From: an uncultured Bacillaceae bacterium
Lineage (GTDB): Bacteria; Bacillota; Bacilli; Bacillales; Caldibacillaceae
Direction: 5' to 3'
NCBI GenBank assembly: GCA_937983015.1
Contig: CALKAK010000102.1
Span: 1-25,859 of the forward strand
DNA length: 25,859 nt
In this document: in pieces, positions 1-7,624 of the stretch
Layout: each line of letters starts with the position of its first letter
Position numbering within the stretch: the stretch's first letter is position 1
Position numbers and translations under genes: made by a program
Notes under the pieces: model-generated
The model's database searches: none
What the model was told of the DNA's origin: nothing
What the model saw: only the letters and a program-made list of their open reading frames with translations

Positions 1-122
1 TAGGCTGTAAATTTCTTGACGTACTTATCGAAATCGAAGATATTGATGAAATCATAGAACTTTTCTTCATTAATTACAACAAGCAGTTCCTTAGTCGTGA
101 ATTTTATGTTATCCTTGTCCAT
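1..122 (-). CDS. Probable transposase, N-terminal fragment (cut by window edge)
   Basis: Forty codons of an open frame run from an ATG at 122 off the left edge. The start is preceded by GGAGAATTAGTTC, a good ribosome site. The product begins MDKDNIKFTTKELLVV and continues with a stretch containing EEKFYDF, FDFDKYVKKFTA. From memory this resembles the N-terminal segment of IS4-type transposases of Bacillaceae (MDKD… FDFDKYVKK…), but the DDE catalytic part lies outside the window, so the family is inference. A large imperfect inverted repeat sits directly upstream, which fits a mobile-element end. It could also be an unrelated hypothetical gene. Confidence 0.5.
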   Translation of the reverse strand, partial: MDKDNIKFTTKELLVVINEEKFYDFINIFDFDKYVKKFTA

Positions 123-209
123 GAACTAATTCTCCTTTTAATTAGGCTTAGGACAAGGACTATCTAACCTAATTATAAGGAGATTTTTTATTATCCATGG
201 ACAAAGATT
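112..209. repeat. Imperfect inverted repeat with divergent MDKD start sites
   Basis: The sequence is roughly self-complementary around position 155. The left arm (about 112–150) contains GTCCATG, TCTCCTT and AATTAGG; the right arm (about 160–209) contains the complements CCTAATT, AAGGAGA and CATGGAC. As a result both strands carry a ribosome site followed by ATG GAC AA(A/G) GAT (MDKD). On the minus strand this opens the probable transposase. On the plus strand it opens a 16-codon frame (197–247, MDKDFTKSGKILYKKA) that then stops. The plus copy looks like a decayed second copy of the same 5' end, or the two arms form a hairpin at an element boundary. Confidence 0.65.
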
Positions 210-247
210 TTACAAAATCAGGAAAAATTCTTTATAAAAAGGCTTGA

Positions 248-567
248 CTTTTAATAATTAATTTAGTGCAAAGCTACTGATATCCCGAATTACTATGTGT
301 CTATTCATGGCGAAATATTTGTTTTTTCAGCAAATTCTCTAAAAGATTTGCGACGATTCGTTTTAATAGAAACTGAAATTTTTAAGAAAAAGTCATCTAC
401 TAATGGGGAATTTGTTCGTTCAAGGGGGGACAGGAGGCCGTGGATTAGAAGATTAATTTTGGGCGATCGAACGAAGGAAGAAAGGACTCTTTTAATCCTA
501 AGGAATCCCGCCAGCGAGATAAAAGATGCGAGCTCATCCTGTGGTGATCGCCAGCTGCATTTGGTGG
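248..567. other. Gene-free stretch, no convincing content
   Basis: Overlapping frames of 109 and 90 codons exist on opposite strands, but neither has a recognisable product or a convincing ribosome site, and they mirror each other. A short complementary pair, TTCGTTC (415–421) and GAACGAA (469–475), could form a weak stem. I see no promoter, RNA gene or repeat that I would defend here. Confidence 0.5.
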
Positions 568-610
568 AAAAAAACAAAAAAGTAAGTGATTTTTTGCTGA
601 AACCACTTAC
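568..610 (-). terminator. Rho-independent terminator after rlmH
   Basis: Read on the minus strand, GTAAGTG (604–610) pairs with CACTTAC (582–588) and is followed by a T-rich run (TTTTTTGTTTT). It lies about 85 bp past the rlmH stop and should end that transcript. Confidence 0.75.
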
Positions 611-695
611 CTTTACCTTTTCCTAGTCAAATGACTAGAACCTATTTTACGGTTTTTCAAATAAGCATATTTACATCCTGATCTTACCGCATCCC

Positions 696-1175
696 CTATT
701 TATGGTAGGGCTCATTATTGATGATGCGGAACGCCCGGTATATTTGTTCCAGTAAAATTAAGCGCATCAGTTGATGGGGAAAGGTCATTTTCGAAAAGGA
801 CAGGGCTTCGTTACTACGCTTCTGCACTTCCTTACTAATCCCGAGGGATCCACCAATCACGAAAACGATCTTACTTTTCCCGTAAGTGGCCAGGTTTTCA
901 ATTTTTTTAGCAAATGCTAAAGAATCGCTCATTTTTCCAGGTATTTCCAGTGTCATCACATAATCATCAGGTGCGATCTGTGCTAATATACGCTCTCCTT
1001 CTTTTCGTTTCACCATTTCCATTTCCACAGGACTTAAGTTTTCCGGCGCCTTTTCATCCGCCACTTCGATAATTTCTAGCTTCGTATAGCGCCCGAGCCG
1101 CTTCCGATATTCATCGATCCCCTGTCGTAAATACTTTTCTTTAATTTTCCCTACCGCAATTATGGTGATTTTCAC
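696..1175 (-). CDS. rlmH: 23S rRNA (pseudouridine1915-N3)-methyltransferase RlmH
   Basis: SPOUT-family methyltransferase that uses S-adenosylmethionine to methylate pseudouridine 1915 in helix 69 of 23S rRNA, acting on assembled 70S ribosomes. The GTG at 1175 gives 159 residues, the standard RlmH length, beginning VKITIIAVGKIKEKYL. An upstream ATG at 1205 would add ten residues that family members lack. AAAGGAT lies 8 nt before the GTG. Family signatures visible are DEKAPENLS, the glycine-rich cofactor loop FVIGGSLG, the knot segment SFSKMTFPHQLMR and the C-terminal EPYHK. It is the last gene of the leftward series and appears to have its own promoter and terminator. Confidence 0.96.
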   Translation of the reverse strand: MKITIIAVGKIKEKYLRQGIDEYRKRLGRYTKLEIIEVADEKAPENLSPVEMEMVKRKEGERILAQIAPDDYVMTLEIPGKMSDSLAFAKKIENLATYGKSKIVFVIGGSLGISKEVQKRSNEALSFSKMTFPHQLMRLILLEQIYRAFRIINNEPYHK

Positions 1176-1250
1176 GCCGAATTCATCCTTTTCCTTCCGA
1201 AACATGCCTTCAAGCAGAAAGCATGTGCGTTTTTTATCAATCTACGGTTC

Positions 1251-1278
1251 ATTCTACATGAGTTCCCATGTTTTTCAA
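1251..1278 (-). promoter_or_regulatory. Candidate sigma-A promoter of rlmH
   Basis: On the minus strand TTGAAA (1273–1278), a 16-nt spacer and TAGAAT (1251–1256) precede the rlmH GTG by about 75 nt. The -35 hexamer overlaps the T-rich tail of the terminator of the upstream transporter gene, a compact junction. No transcript data support it. Confidence 0.45.
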
Positions 1279-1314
1279 AATAAAACGGGATGGTCCGTAA
1301 ACTCCAGTCCACCC
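1276..1314 (-). terminator. Terminator after the UMF1 transporter gene
   Basis: On the minus strand GGGTGG (1309–1314) pairs with CCATCCC (1288–1294) with one bulged base, followed by GTTTTATTTTG. It lies just downstream of the transporter stop at 1323. The stem is short, so this is moderate evidence. Confidence 0.55.
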
Positions 1315-1322
1315 TTGACAGA

Positions 1323-2582
1323 TCAGGATGTTGCTTCTTCCGTTTTTTCCTCCTTCACAAATAAGAGAACTACAAAGCCGATGATAAAAAGGATGATGAT
1401 GCTGAATACACCGTAAGTTGAACTTCCCGTTAATTGGGTGGTAACCGCAAGCAAGAACGGGCCGAGAACGGAGGCGAATTTGCCGAAAATGTTGTAAAAA
1501 CCGAAGAACTCATTGGATTTATCCTTCGGAACCATGCTGGCGTAAAAGGAGCGGCTGATCGCCTGAATACCACCTTGAACGGTACCGACCATGAGCGCCA
1601 AGAACCAGAATTCAATAAGTGTATGCAAGAATAAGGCGAAAAAGCAGACGAATGTATACACGAGAATGGCCACATATAGCATATTCTTTCTACCGAATTT
1701 CCTCGCCAGTTTCCCAAATAGCACGGCGAATGGCGCGGCAACGATCTGGACGACGAGGAGGGCAACAAGCAGCCCGGTAGCATCAAGGCCAACGTCAGTA
1801 CCATAGGCCGTTGACATGTTGATGATCGTCCCGACACCATCGATGAAAAAGAAATAGGCAATTAAAAAGATAAGGATATTCCGATACTGCCTGATGTCTT
1901 TGAAGGTTTGCCACAAGCGTTTAAAACTCCCAAGGATTATTTGCCCTTCCCGTTCCACATAATATACTTGTTTTACGTTTTTCAAAAAGGGAATCGTAAA
2001 CAATCCCCACCATAACGCCGTGATCAGGAACGCGATTTGCGATGCGGCTCCCACACTAAGAGGAATGATACCGGCCTGGGTGAGAAAGATGACCGCGATT
2101 GCCGCAACAAACGGTATTACACTTCCAATATACCCTACGGCAAAGCCTTTTGCCGAAACCTCATCGAAGCGTTTTTCTTCCGTAATGTCGGTTAAAAAAG
2201 AGTTATAGAAAATATTGGCCCCGCTCGAACCTACGGTAGCGATTACATAAAATACCGCTAATAACACCCAACTTGCAAAAGGCAACGCTAAACTTGCGGT
2301 ACCGAGGACGCCCAGTGCAAAAAAGAAGACGAAAAACTTTTTCTTCATCCCCTTGTAATCAGCGATCGTTCCGAGAACCGGCCCGAGAAGTGCTAAAATA
2401 AAAGTAGCGAGAGATACGGCATAGCCGTAATAGGCCGTCCCATCCACACTACTTACACCGGCACTTTCTGCAACGGATTTAAAATAAATGGGAAAAATGG
2501 CCGTCGAAACGATGATAGAGAAAGCCGAGTTTGCTAGATCATATAACATCCAGCTCCGCTCTTGTTTCAGGTAAGTTTGCAA
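1323..2582 (-). CDS. UMF1-family MFS transporter (Atg22-like)
   Basis: Integral membrane protein of 419 residues with about twelve hydrophobic segments, ending in a charged tail (KEEKTEEATS). The N-terminal signature RSWMLYDLANSAFS is typical of the UMF1/Atg22-like branch of the major facilitator superfamily, whose bacterial substrates are mostly unknown. The loop between the second and third segments (DYKGMKKK) and the later GKLARKFGRK match MFS loop motifs. The start is a TTG at 2582 with GGGGGG seven nt upstream; the first internal ATG (residue 12) would cut into the family signature. It lies between rlmD (divergent) and rlmH and has no evident functional partner here. Substrate cannot be inferred. 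Confidence 0.85.
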   Translation of the reverse strand: MQTYLKQERSWMLYDLANSAFSIIVSTAIFPIYFKSVAESAGVSSVDGTAYYGYAVSLATFILALLGPVLGTIADYKGMKKKFFVFFFALGVLGTASLALPFASWVLLAVFYVIATVGSSGANIFYNSFLTDITEEKRFDEVSAKGFAVGYIGSVIPFVAAIAVIFLTQAGIIPLSVGAASQIAFLITALWWGLFTIPFLKNVKQVYYVEREGQIILGSFKRLWQTFKDIRQYRNILIFLIAYFFFIDGVGTIINMSTAYGTDVGLDATGLLVALLVVQIVAAPFAVLFGKLARKFGRKNMLYVAILVYTFVCFFALFLHTLIEFWFLALMVGTVQGGIQAISRSFYASMVPKDKSNEFFGFYNIFGKFASVLGPFLLAVTTQLTGSSTYGVFSIIILFIIGFVVLLFVKEEKTEEATS

Positions 2583-2770
2583 GATGATGCCCCCCTATTA
2601 AAATGATCGGCTATGAAAAAGAAACACCGCCCTGTAATTTTTCGTATTTCTTGCCTTTATTTTACAGCTTATCAATTAAAAAAAGTAGTTTTATTATGAA
2701 AATTTACAATAGATTTACCTTAAATTTATTCACTGCATGCCAGAAAAATACCGTGCTTCCCCAAGAAGAT

Positions 2771-2799
2771 TTTATCTTTCCTGCCCCTTTCGCTATAAT
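2771..2799 (+). promoter_or_regulatory. Candidate promoter of rlmD
   Basis: A perfect TATAAT (2794–2799) lies 54 bp upstream of the rlmD ATG, with a poor -35 match (TTTATC, 2771–2776) at a 17-bp spacing. It is the only good -10 element in the 270-bp divergent gap between rlmD and the transporter gene. Confidence 0.45.
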
Positions 2800-2853
2800 A
2801 GTGAAGTGCATGATGAGTCGAATTCGAAACCAGATTGAAAGGGAGGTTTCCCG

Positions 2854-4251
2854 ATGGATACGTTGAGCAAAGAAACCTTTGTTGTCGAAATAAAAGATTT
2901 AGATAAAAGAGGGGCTGGACGCGCCATAGTTTGGTATGACACGGGACAAAGACAGCCCAAAAAAATAAAATTGACGGTTCCTCGTTCTCTTCCTGGTGAA
3001 AAGGTCAAAGTGACAGTCACGAACCCCGAAAAAAGGAAACGTGCCACCGTTTACCCGGAAGAAATTCTCGTCAATCATCCCGAACGGACAAGGCCCTTGT
3101 GCCCGCATTTTGACCGTTGTGGTGGTTGTGTCTGGCAACATTGGCGATATGAAGGACAACTCAAACAAAAAACGGATCATGTCAAAAGCGCCCTCGAAAG
3201 ACACGGATTCGATTCTCATCTGGTCTTCGATACGATCGGAATGGATGAGCCGTGGCAATACCGCAATAAAATGGAATTTACGTTTTCTAAAGATGGGGAA
3301 CTCGGTTTACACGAACAGGGAAATTTCCGTAAAATCATCCCCCTGGAAACATGCTTAATCGCCGGGAAGGAAATGGTCGAAGCGGTGATGGAAGTTGCCC
3401 GCTGGGCTAGAGAACACAAGCTCAAAGGATATGATAAAGAGCGCCATGAAGGATTGCTGCGGAATGTGATGGTGCGAATGGCAAAGGCGACCGGTGAAGT
3501 GATGCTGGCCATTTTTGCCACAGAACCACCCGAAGGGCCGCTAAAAGAAACGGTAGATGATCTGATCAAGCGGATCACCGAAAAACAACCGCAAGTAAAA
3601 AGTTTACTATGGATGGAAAATACCCTATGGGCCGACCGTGCCCAGGCAGAGGAAGTGCATATTCTGGCGGGACGGGATTTTATCTACGATGAACTTGCCG
3701 GGTATCGTTACCGGCTATGGCATGATACCTTTTTCCAAACGAACCCGGTGCAAGCGGAAAAACTCGTGGAACTGGCCTTAGAATTCGCCGCACCGAAAAA
3801 TACCGAGACGATGATCGACTTGTTTTGTGGTGTCGGAACTTTTTCACTCCCCTTCGCAAGGCGCGTCAAAAAACTATACGGGGTCGAAATTGTGGAAACA
3901 TCCGTGGAATCGGCGAGGCAGAATGCCAGCGATAATGGCATTGACAACGCAGAATTTCTCGCCATGGATGCCCGGAGGGGATTCGATATCATCCGTAAGC
4001 AAAATCCCCGTATTGACCTGTTACTCCTTGATCCCCCCCGCTCCGGTGCCGGTGGAAAGGTGATGCGCAGGATCGGTCGGGCACAACCAGAACGAATCGT
4101 CTATGTTTCATGCAATCCCGACACCTTCGCCCAGGATATCGCAGAATTAGTACCTTTCGGTTACCGCCTCGTCAAAGTACAACCCGTCGACCTGTTCCCG
4201 CAAACGTATCATGTAGAGTGCGTTGCCCTATTAGTCCGTTCAGAAAAATAA
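2854..4251 (+). CDS. rlmD: 23S rRNA (uracil-C5)-methyltransferase, RlmD/RlmCD (TrmA) family
   Basis: S-adenosylmethionine-dependent enzyme making 5-methyluridine in RNA, most likely 23S rRNA. An N-terminal TRAM-like RNA-binding region (about 5–70) is followed by iron–sulfur cysteines C83, C89 and C92 (CPHFDRCGGC) and a probable fourth ligand C167. The methyltransferase domain has FFQTNPVQ (293–300), the cofactor loop DLFCGVGTFSLP (322–333), LLDPPRSG (391–398), the catalytic cysteine C420 in VSCNPDTFAQD, and general-base E455 in TYHVECVALL. All catalytic residues are present and the 465-residue length is normal. GGGAGGT lies 6 nt before the ATG. Bacillus often has two such paralogues; I cannot tell from this copy whether the target is U747, U1939 or both. 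One of two genes transcribed against replication. Confidence 0.92.
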   Translation: MDTLSKETFVVEIKDLDKRGAGRAIVWYDTGQRQPKKIKLTVPRSLPGEKVKVTVTNPEKRKRATVYPEEILVNHPERTRPLCPHFDRCGGCVWQHWRYEGQLKQKTDHVKSALERHGFDSHLVFDTIGMDEPWQYRNKMEFTFSKDGELGLHEQGNFRKIIPLETCLIAGKEMVEAVMEVARWAREHKLKGYDKERHEGLLRNVMVRMAKATGEVMLAIFATEPPEGPLKETVDDLIKRITEKQPQVKSLLWMENTLWADRAQAEEVHILAGRDFIYDELAGYRYRLWHDTFFQTNPVQAEKLVELALEFAAPKNTETMIDLFCGVGTFSLPFARRVKKLYGVEIVETSVESARQNASDNGIDNAEFLAMDARRGFDIIRKQNPRIDLLLLDPPRSGAGGKVMRRIGRAQPERIVYVSCNPDTFAQDIAELVPFGYRLVKVQPVDLFPQTYHVECVALLVRSEK

Positions 4252-4254
4252 ACG

Positions 4255-4295
4255 AAAAAGCCCGGATCGCAGCAAAAGGTAGCTCCGGGCTTTTC
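4255..4295. terminator. Bidirectional terminator between rlmD and the htrC side
   Basis: GCCCGGA (4260–4266) pairs with TCCGGGC (4284–4290). It is flanked by AAAAA on the left and TTTTC on the right, so it can end rlmD on the plus strand and the leftward htrC/CxxH transcript on the minus strand. Confidence 0.8.
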
Positions 4296-4308
4296 ATTTG
4301 ATGCAAGT

Positions 4309-4504
4309 TTATCCACAAAACGATCCAACATCGAAAAATAATCCCCAAAAAAGGGTTCATTTATCAACAAAATGCGCCTATACTCACAAGTTGTTTACAT
4401 GGTATCCACAGGAGTTATCCACATATCCACAAACACTATCCACATCTTGTGTGAGAATGTTCGTTCGCTACAATATATACCGCTGGTTTTCCACAATATC
4501 CACA
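4309..4504 (+). promoter_or_regulatory. DnaA-box cluster
   Basis: Eight 9-mers matching or nearly matching the DnaA box TTATCCACA lie in one orientation. Two are perfect (4309–4317, 4415–4423). Six have one mismatch (4361–4369, 4402–4410, 4423–4431, 4436–4444, 4487–4495, 4496–4504). The last three fall inside the 3' end of the CxxH/CxxC gene. B. subtilis has DnaA-box clusters outside oriC that titrate DnaA and tune initiation, and I recall one near rlmH (yydA). The role here is by analogy. Confidence 0.75.
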
Positions 4505-4618
4505 GGCGGATGTTGACAATTTTTCCTCTTCCAACGGTAATAATTGTGGCGGCGTTAGATACGTGTTGATCATTTCTTCGAGAGCAAATTCAACATGCTC
4601 CGCACAGCAATATTTCAA
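4436..4618 (-). CDS. Small CxxH/CxxC protein (BA_5709-type), putative zinc binder
   Basis: A TTG start at 4618, with GAGGTG six nt upstream, gives 60 residues beginning MKYCCAEHVEFALEE. Upstream in-frame extension to an ATG at 4669 would add 17 residues with no good ribosome site. C5-A-E-H8 (CxxH) and C39-G-Y-C42 (CxxC) could together hold one zinc ion. Proteins of this kind with the same CxxH…CxxC pattern are known in Bacillus next to htrC and rlmH, function unknown. It follows htrC by 59 bp on the same strand and may share its transcript. Its last 23 codons coincide with three DnaA-box-like repeats. Confidence 0.8.
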   Translation of the reverse strand: MKYCCAEHVEFALEEMINTYLTPPQLLPLEEEKLSTSACGYCGKPAVYIVANEHSHTRCG

Positions 4619-4677
4619 GCCCTTCACCTCTTTTTTACTGCGATTCAGATATTGAAAACATCTCCCCATCCGTTATT

Positions 4678-5865
4678 TTAGCGCGCTTTTGTCAGCGTGA
4701 GTACAGTTTCATCATAAGCCCCTTCGCGGAAATAGCCAACCCTTAGTGTCTCCCCTATTTCTTTTTCCTTGTATAAATATTTTCTCAGCTCTATGATACT
4801 TTGAATGTCCCGACCATCAAGGGAAACGATGATATCCATCTCCTTTAGCCCCGCTAGATCAGCCGGTCCCCCCGGCTCGATTCCGGAAATGAGCACGCCA
4901 GCATCGATATTTTGCGGCAACATCAATGTGTATTGCCGATGATACCGGGAAACGTTCGTCACCTCGCTCAAATAGACGCCCATATAGGGACGGGTGACCT
5001 CTCCATAGCGCTCTAAATCCTCGATGATCGGAATGGCCGTATTGATCGGGATCGCAAAACCGATCCCTTCGACCTCTTGCTGGGCGATTTTCATCGAGTT
5101 GATTCCGATCAGTTCACCGGCGCTATTAACGAGCGCTCCGCCACTATTCCCGGGATTAATGGCGGCATCGGTTTGTAACACTTCGGCATTCCAGTCGATC
5201 GTTCCATTCTGATCGATATCAACCGGTACCGTTCGCTCTAATCCGGAGATGATTCCTTGCGTAACAGAACCGGCAAATTCTTTTCCGAGTGGGTTACCAA
5301 TCGCCAGAACGGGTTCCCCTAATTTTAAAAGGTCGGAATCACCGAAATCGGCAACCTTATGTATCGTTTGTGCGGGTATCGTCAATACAGCAAGATCCGT
5401 CCAAATATCGCCGCCGACGAGCTCCGCTTCTAACTTCGTACCATCTGCCAATATAACTTCAAGTAAATCCGCACCTTCGACAACATGGTAATTGGTCACA
5501 ACAAAAGCCCGGTCGCCTGCTTTTTTATAGATGACGCCGGAACCTGTCGCAATTTCCTGAATCTGTTCCCAAATACTACCATTTGCGTAATTACTGATTC
5601 CCACTACCGCATCCTTTGCTTTTTCAACCGCTTCGGTAAAAGCACTCTTTACGGTTAAATCGATTTTCTCGACATATTGCTTATCCCCGGTCGCAAAACT
5701 TTCATCTTCAGCACTTGCATCTTGTTTTCCGATCACTCCCGACAAAAAAACAAGGGTTATAAGTGCCCCGACTAAAACGCCAAGGAAACTAGTTAGAAAA
5801 AACACCCAATATCTCGGCTTTTTCGTATCGAAAAGATTTCTACCATTCCATTTACGCCCCTGCAT
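4678..5865 (-). CDS. htrC: HtrA/DegP-type membrane-anchored serine protease
   Basis: Surface quality-control protease of the trypsin-like S1C family. The ATG at 5865 is preferred because AAAGGGCGG precedes it; an in-frame ATG at 5892 has no ribosome site. This gives 395 residues: a short cytoplasmic N-terminus, one membrane anchor (about 20–45), a linker, the protease domain with triad H127 (TNYHVVEG), D157 (WTDLAVL) and S241 (GNSGGAL), and one C-terminal PDZ domain (about 285–390). Location after walJ matches B. subtilis htrC/yyxA. A terminator separates it from the wal operon, so it probably has its own promoter, which I could not identify with confidence. Confidence 0.93.
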   Translation of the reverse strand: MQGRKWNGRNLFDTKKPRYWVFFLTSFLGVLVGALITLVFLSGVIGKQDASAEDESFATGDKQYVEKIDLTVKSAFTEAVEKAKDAVVGISNYANGSIWEQIQEIATGSGVIYKKAGDRAFVVTNYHVVEGADLLEVILADGTKLEAELVGGDIWTDLAVLTIPAQTIHKVADFGDSDLLKLGEPVLAIGNPLGKEFAGSVTQGIISGLERTVPVDIDQNGTIDWNAEVLQTDAAINPGNSGGALVNSAGELIGINSMKIAQQEVEGIGFAIPINTAIPIIEDLERYGEVTRPYMGVYLSEVTNVSRYHRQYTLMLPQNIDAGVLISGIEPGGPADLAGLKEMDIIVSLDGRDIQSIIELRKYLYKEKEIGETLRVGYFREGAYDETVLTLTKAR

Positions 5866-5951
5866 AATATCCGCCCTTTTTATCATGGTCAAGTTTAGTT
5901 TTCACAAATTCATCCGTTCTCATTCGACAAAAGCAAGGTGGATCATTTCAT

Positions 5952-5980
5952 ACAAAAAACATCCCGCTCGTGGAGATGTT
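5952..5980 (-). terminator. Terminator of the wal operon
   Basis: On the minus strand AACATC (5975–5980) pairs with GATGTT (5958–5963) and the stem is continued by TTTTTTG. It lies about 25 bp past the walJ stop. Confidence 0.65.
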
Positions 5981-6006
5981 GAAAATACTCGATATATGAT
6001 TTCCGA

Positions 6007-6801
6007 TCAGAGCGTTTGCAGGGAAGTGGGAATATTCGGGTCCGTATCATATAAAGTAAAAGCTTCACCGACCGCGAATCCCTTTTGTTCAAGAATTTGG
6101 GTAACAACCATGCGGGCCAGTTCTTTCATATTATTCTCCTTACTCAAGTGGGCCAAATAAATTCCCCGTGTCCGATCACCGATGGCTTCACTCATGGCAT
6201 GCGCGGCGTCCTCATTAGATATATGGCCGACATCGCTCAAGATGCGTCTTTTTACATTCCAGGGGTATTTCCCCATGCGCAGCATCTCAACATCATGGTT
6301 GCATTCAAAAATAAAATAATCCGCATTCCGGATTTTACCAATCATCCGGCTGGACACATAACCGGTATCGGTGATAATCGCCAGTTTTTTGTCGCCTTCG
6401 TGAAATATATAAAACATCGGTTCCGCCGCATCGTGGGAAACTCCATATGATTCCACATCAAGACTACCGAAAGTTTTGACCGATTCCATATCGAAGGTAA
6501 ACTTTAAATCTACAGGTATTTCACCGATCAACGGTTCCATCGCATCCCACGTTTTTTCATTGGCGTAAATCGGCAACTTGTATTTGCGGGCTAAGACCCC
6601 AACTCCTTTGATATGGTCGGAATGCTCGTGGGTTACGAATATACCGTCAAGTGTTGCTGGATCTCGATTGATTTTTTTTAGTGCATTTTCTATTTGTCTG
6701 CCACTTAGACCAACATCCACAAGGAAAGAATATGTATCGTTTTCCACATAAATTGCGTTCCCTGTACTTCCGCTGGCCAAAACACTGAATCTTAACGACA
6801 T
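6007..6801 (-). CDS. walJ: WalJ, metallo-beta-lactamase-fold hydrolase
   Basis: Last gene of the walR–walK–walH–walI–walJ operon. The 264-residue product starts MSLRFSVLASGSTGNA and carries the metallo-beta-lactamase metal motif H58-x-H60-x-D62-H63 (THEHSDH), plus later histidine/aspartate ligands in GVSHD, ITDTGY and GHISNED. Homologues act as exonuclease-like hydrolases and have been linked to DNA repair and to coordination of division with replication; the physiological substrate is unsettled. The ATG at 6801 follows GGAG by 9 nt; the TTG directly before it is not needed. The gap to walI is 40 bp. Confidence 0.93.
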   Translation of the reverse strand: MSLRFSVLASGSTGNAIYVENDTYSFLVDVGLSGRQIENALKKINRDPATLDGIFVTHEHSDHIKGVGVLARKYKLPIYANEKTWDAMEPLIGEIPVDLKFTFDMESVKTFGSLDVESYGVSHDAAEPMFYIFHEGDKKLAIITDTGYVSSRMIGKIRNADYFIFECNHDVEMLRMGKYPWNVKRRILSDVGHISNEDAAHAMSEAIGDRTRGIYLAHLSKENNMKELARMVVTQILEQKGFAVGEAFTLYDTDPNIPTSLQTL

Positions 6802-6841
6802 CAAGTTTCACTCCAGAACAAAAAAACTATTTTTCTATCAA

Positions 6842-7624
6842 TCAATTAAGAATTTGTGTTTCTTCATTAATGATATGCCCCTCCACAGCATTGATAAAAA
6901 AGTCATCTTTACCGGCTATAGAGATCCGCCATGTCGGAGCTAAAATTTGCGAAGATTTTAAGGGGACGAGAGTATAATAACCGAGTTCGACATCGATCAC
7001 TTCATCATTTCTTTCCAGAAGGCGATTTTTGTACAAGATAAGCACGGCATCAAGCGCGGAAAGAATCGCCTGGTTTTTAATTTCGGTTATGTCTTCCAGC
7101 ATCGTCTGGGAATAGGATACGATCTCTTGATCCTCATTCAACTGCAAAACGATCCGGGCGTCACGATTATTATAAAACAATTTTCCATTGTATTGCTGGA
7201 AATAGGTAATGGTGTTTTTAGTTTTATCATAATCCCAGTACCGGTATTCGCTTCCGCTATCGATGAAATTCTTTACAAAACGGTCGACATCGCTGATGTG
7301 CCAATTTTCTCCCAATTCATATGGACTGTCCAAGGTAATCTGTAACTCATGCGATTCCTCTGACAGTTGCCCATTTTTCGCAGGATTAGCCAAATTTTCC
7401 ATGGAAAAATCCCGCACATTCGCTTCGATATAAAACTCCTCTTCCGGTCCTTCCGGTAATTCCGGTAACGTAATCTGATCGGCCGCCATCTGTTCTTCCA
7501 CCGGAACATCGCTTAAATAATCATAGGTGCTCGCGCTTTTTTGATCGATAATCTGCAGGATAAGGAAAATATCGAGAACAAGGAAGGAAAGGATAAAAAT
7601 CGTTTTCGCTCTACTCCAATCCAT
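6842..7624 (-). CDS. walI: WalI (YycI), regulator of WalK
   Basis: Membrane-anchored negative regulator that acts with WalH on the sensor kinase WalK through their transmembrane helices. The ATG at 7624, preceded by AAGGAGG at 8 nt, gives 260 residues beginning MDWSRAKTIFILSFLVLD. The single membrane helix is at about 6–25; the rest is extracellular, with a YycH/YycI-type beta-rich domain. The start lies inside walH (14-bp overlap), so the two are probably translationally coupled. Confidence 0.93.
   Translation of the reverse strand: MDWSRAKTIFILSFLVLDIFLILQIIDQKSASTYDYLSDVPVEEQMAADQITLPELPEGPEEEFYIEANVRDFSMENLANPAKNGQLSEESHELQITLDSPYELGENWHISDVDRFVKNFIDSGSEYRYWDYDKTKNTITYFQQYNGKLFYNNRDARIVLQLNEDQEIVSYSQTMLEDITEIKNQAILSALDAVLILYKNRLLERNDEVIDVELGYYTLVPLKSSQILAPTWRISIAGKDDFFINAVEGHIINEETQILN

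Noticed and set aside
297..626. 109-codon ORF opposite a 90-codon ORF
   Set aside because: The frames mirror each other, lack a ribosome site and family features, and run into the rlmH terminator.
4298..4516. 72-codon ORF on the plus strand
   Set aside because: Its repetitive residues (YPQ, LST) are simply the DnaA-box repeats translated; it also overlaps the CxxH/CxxC gene.
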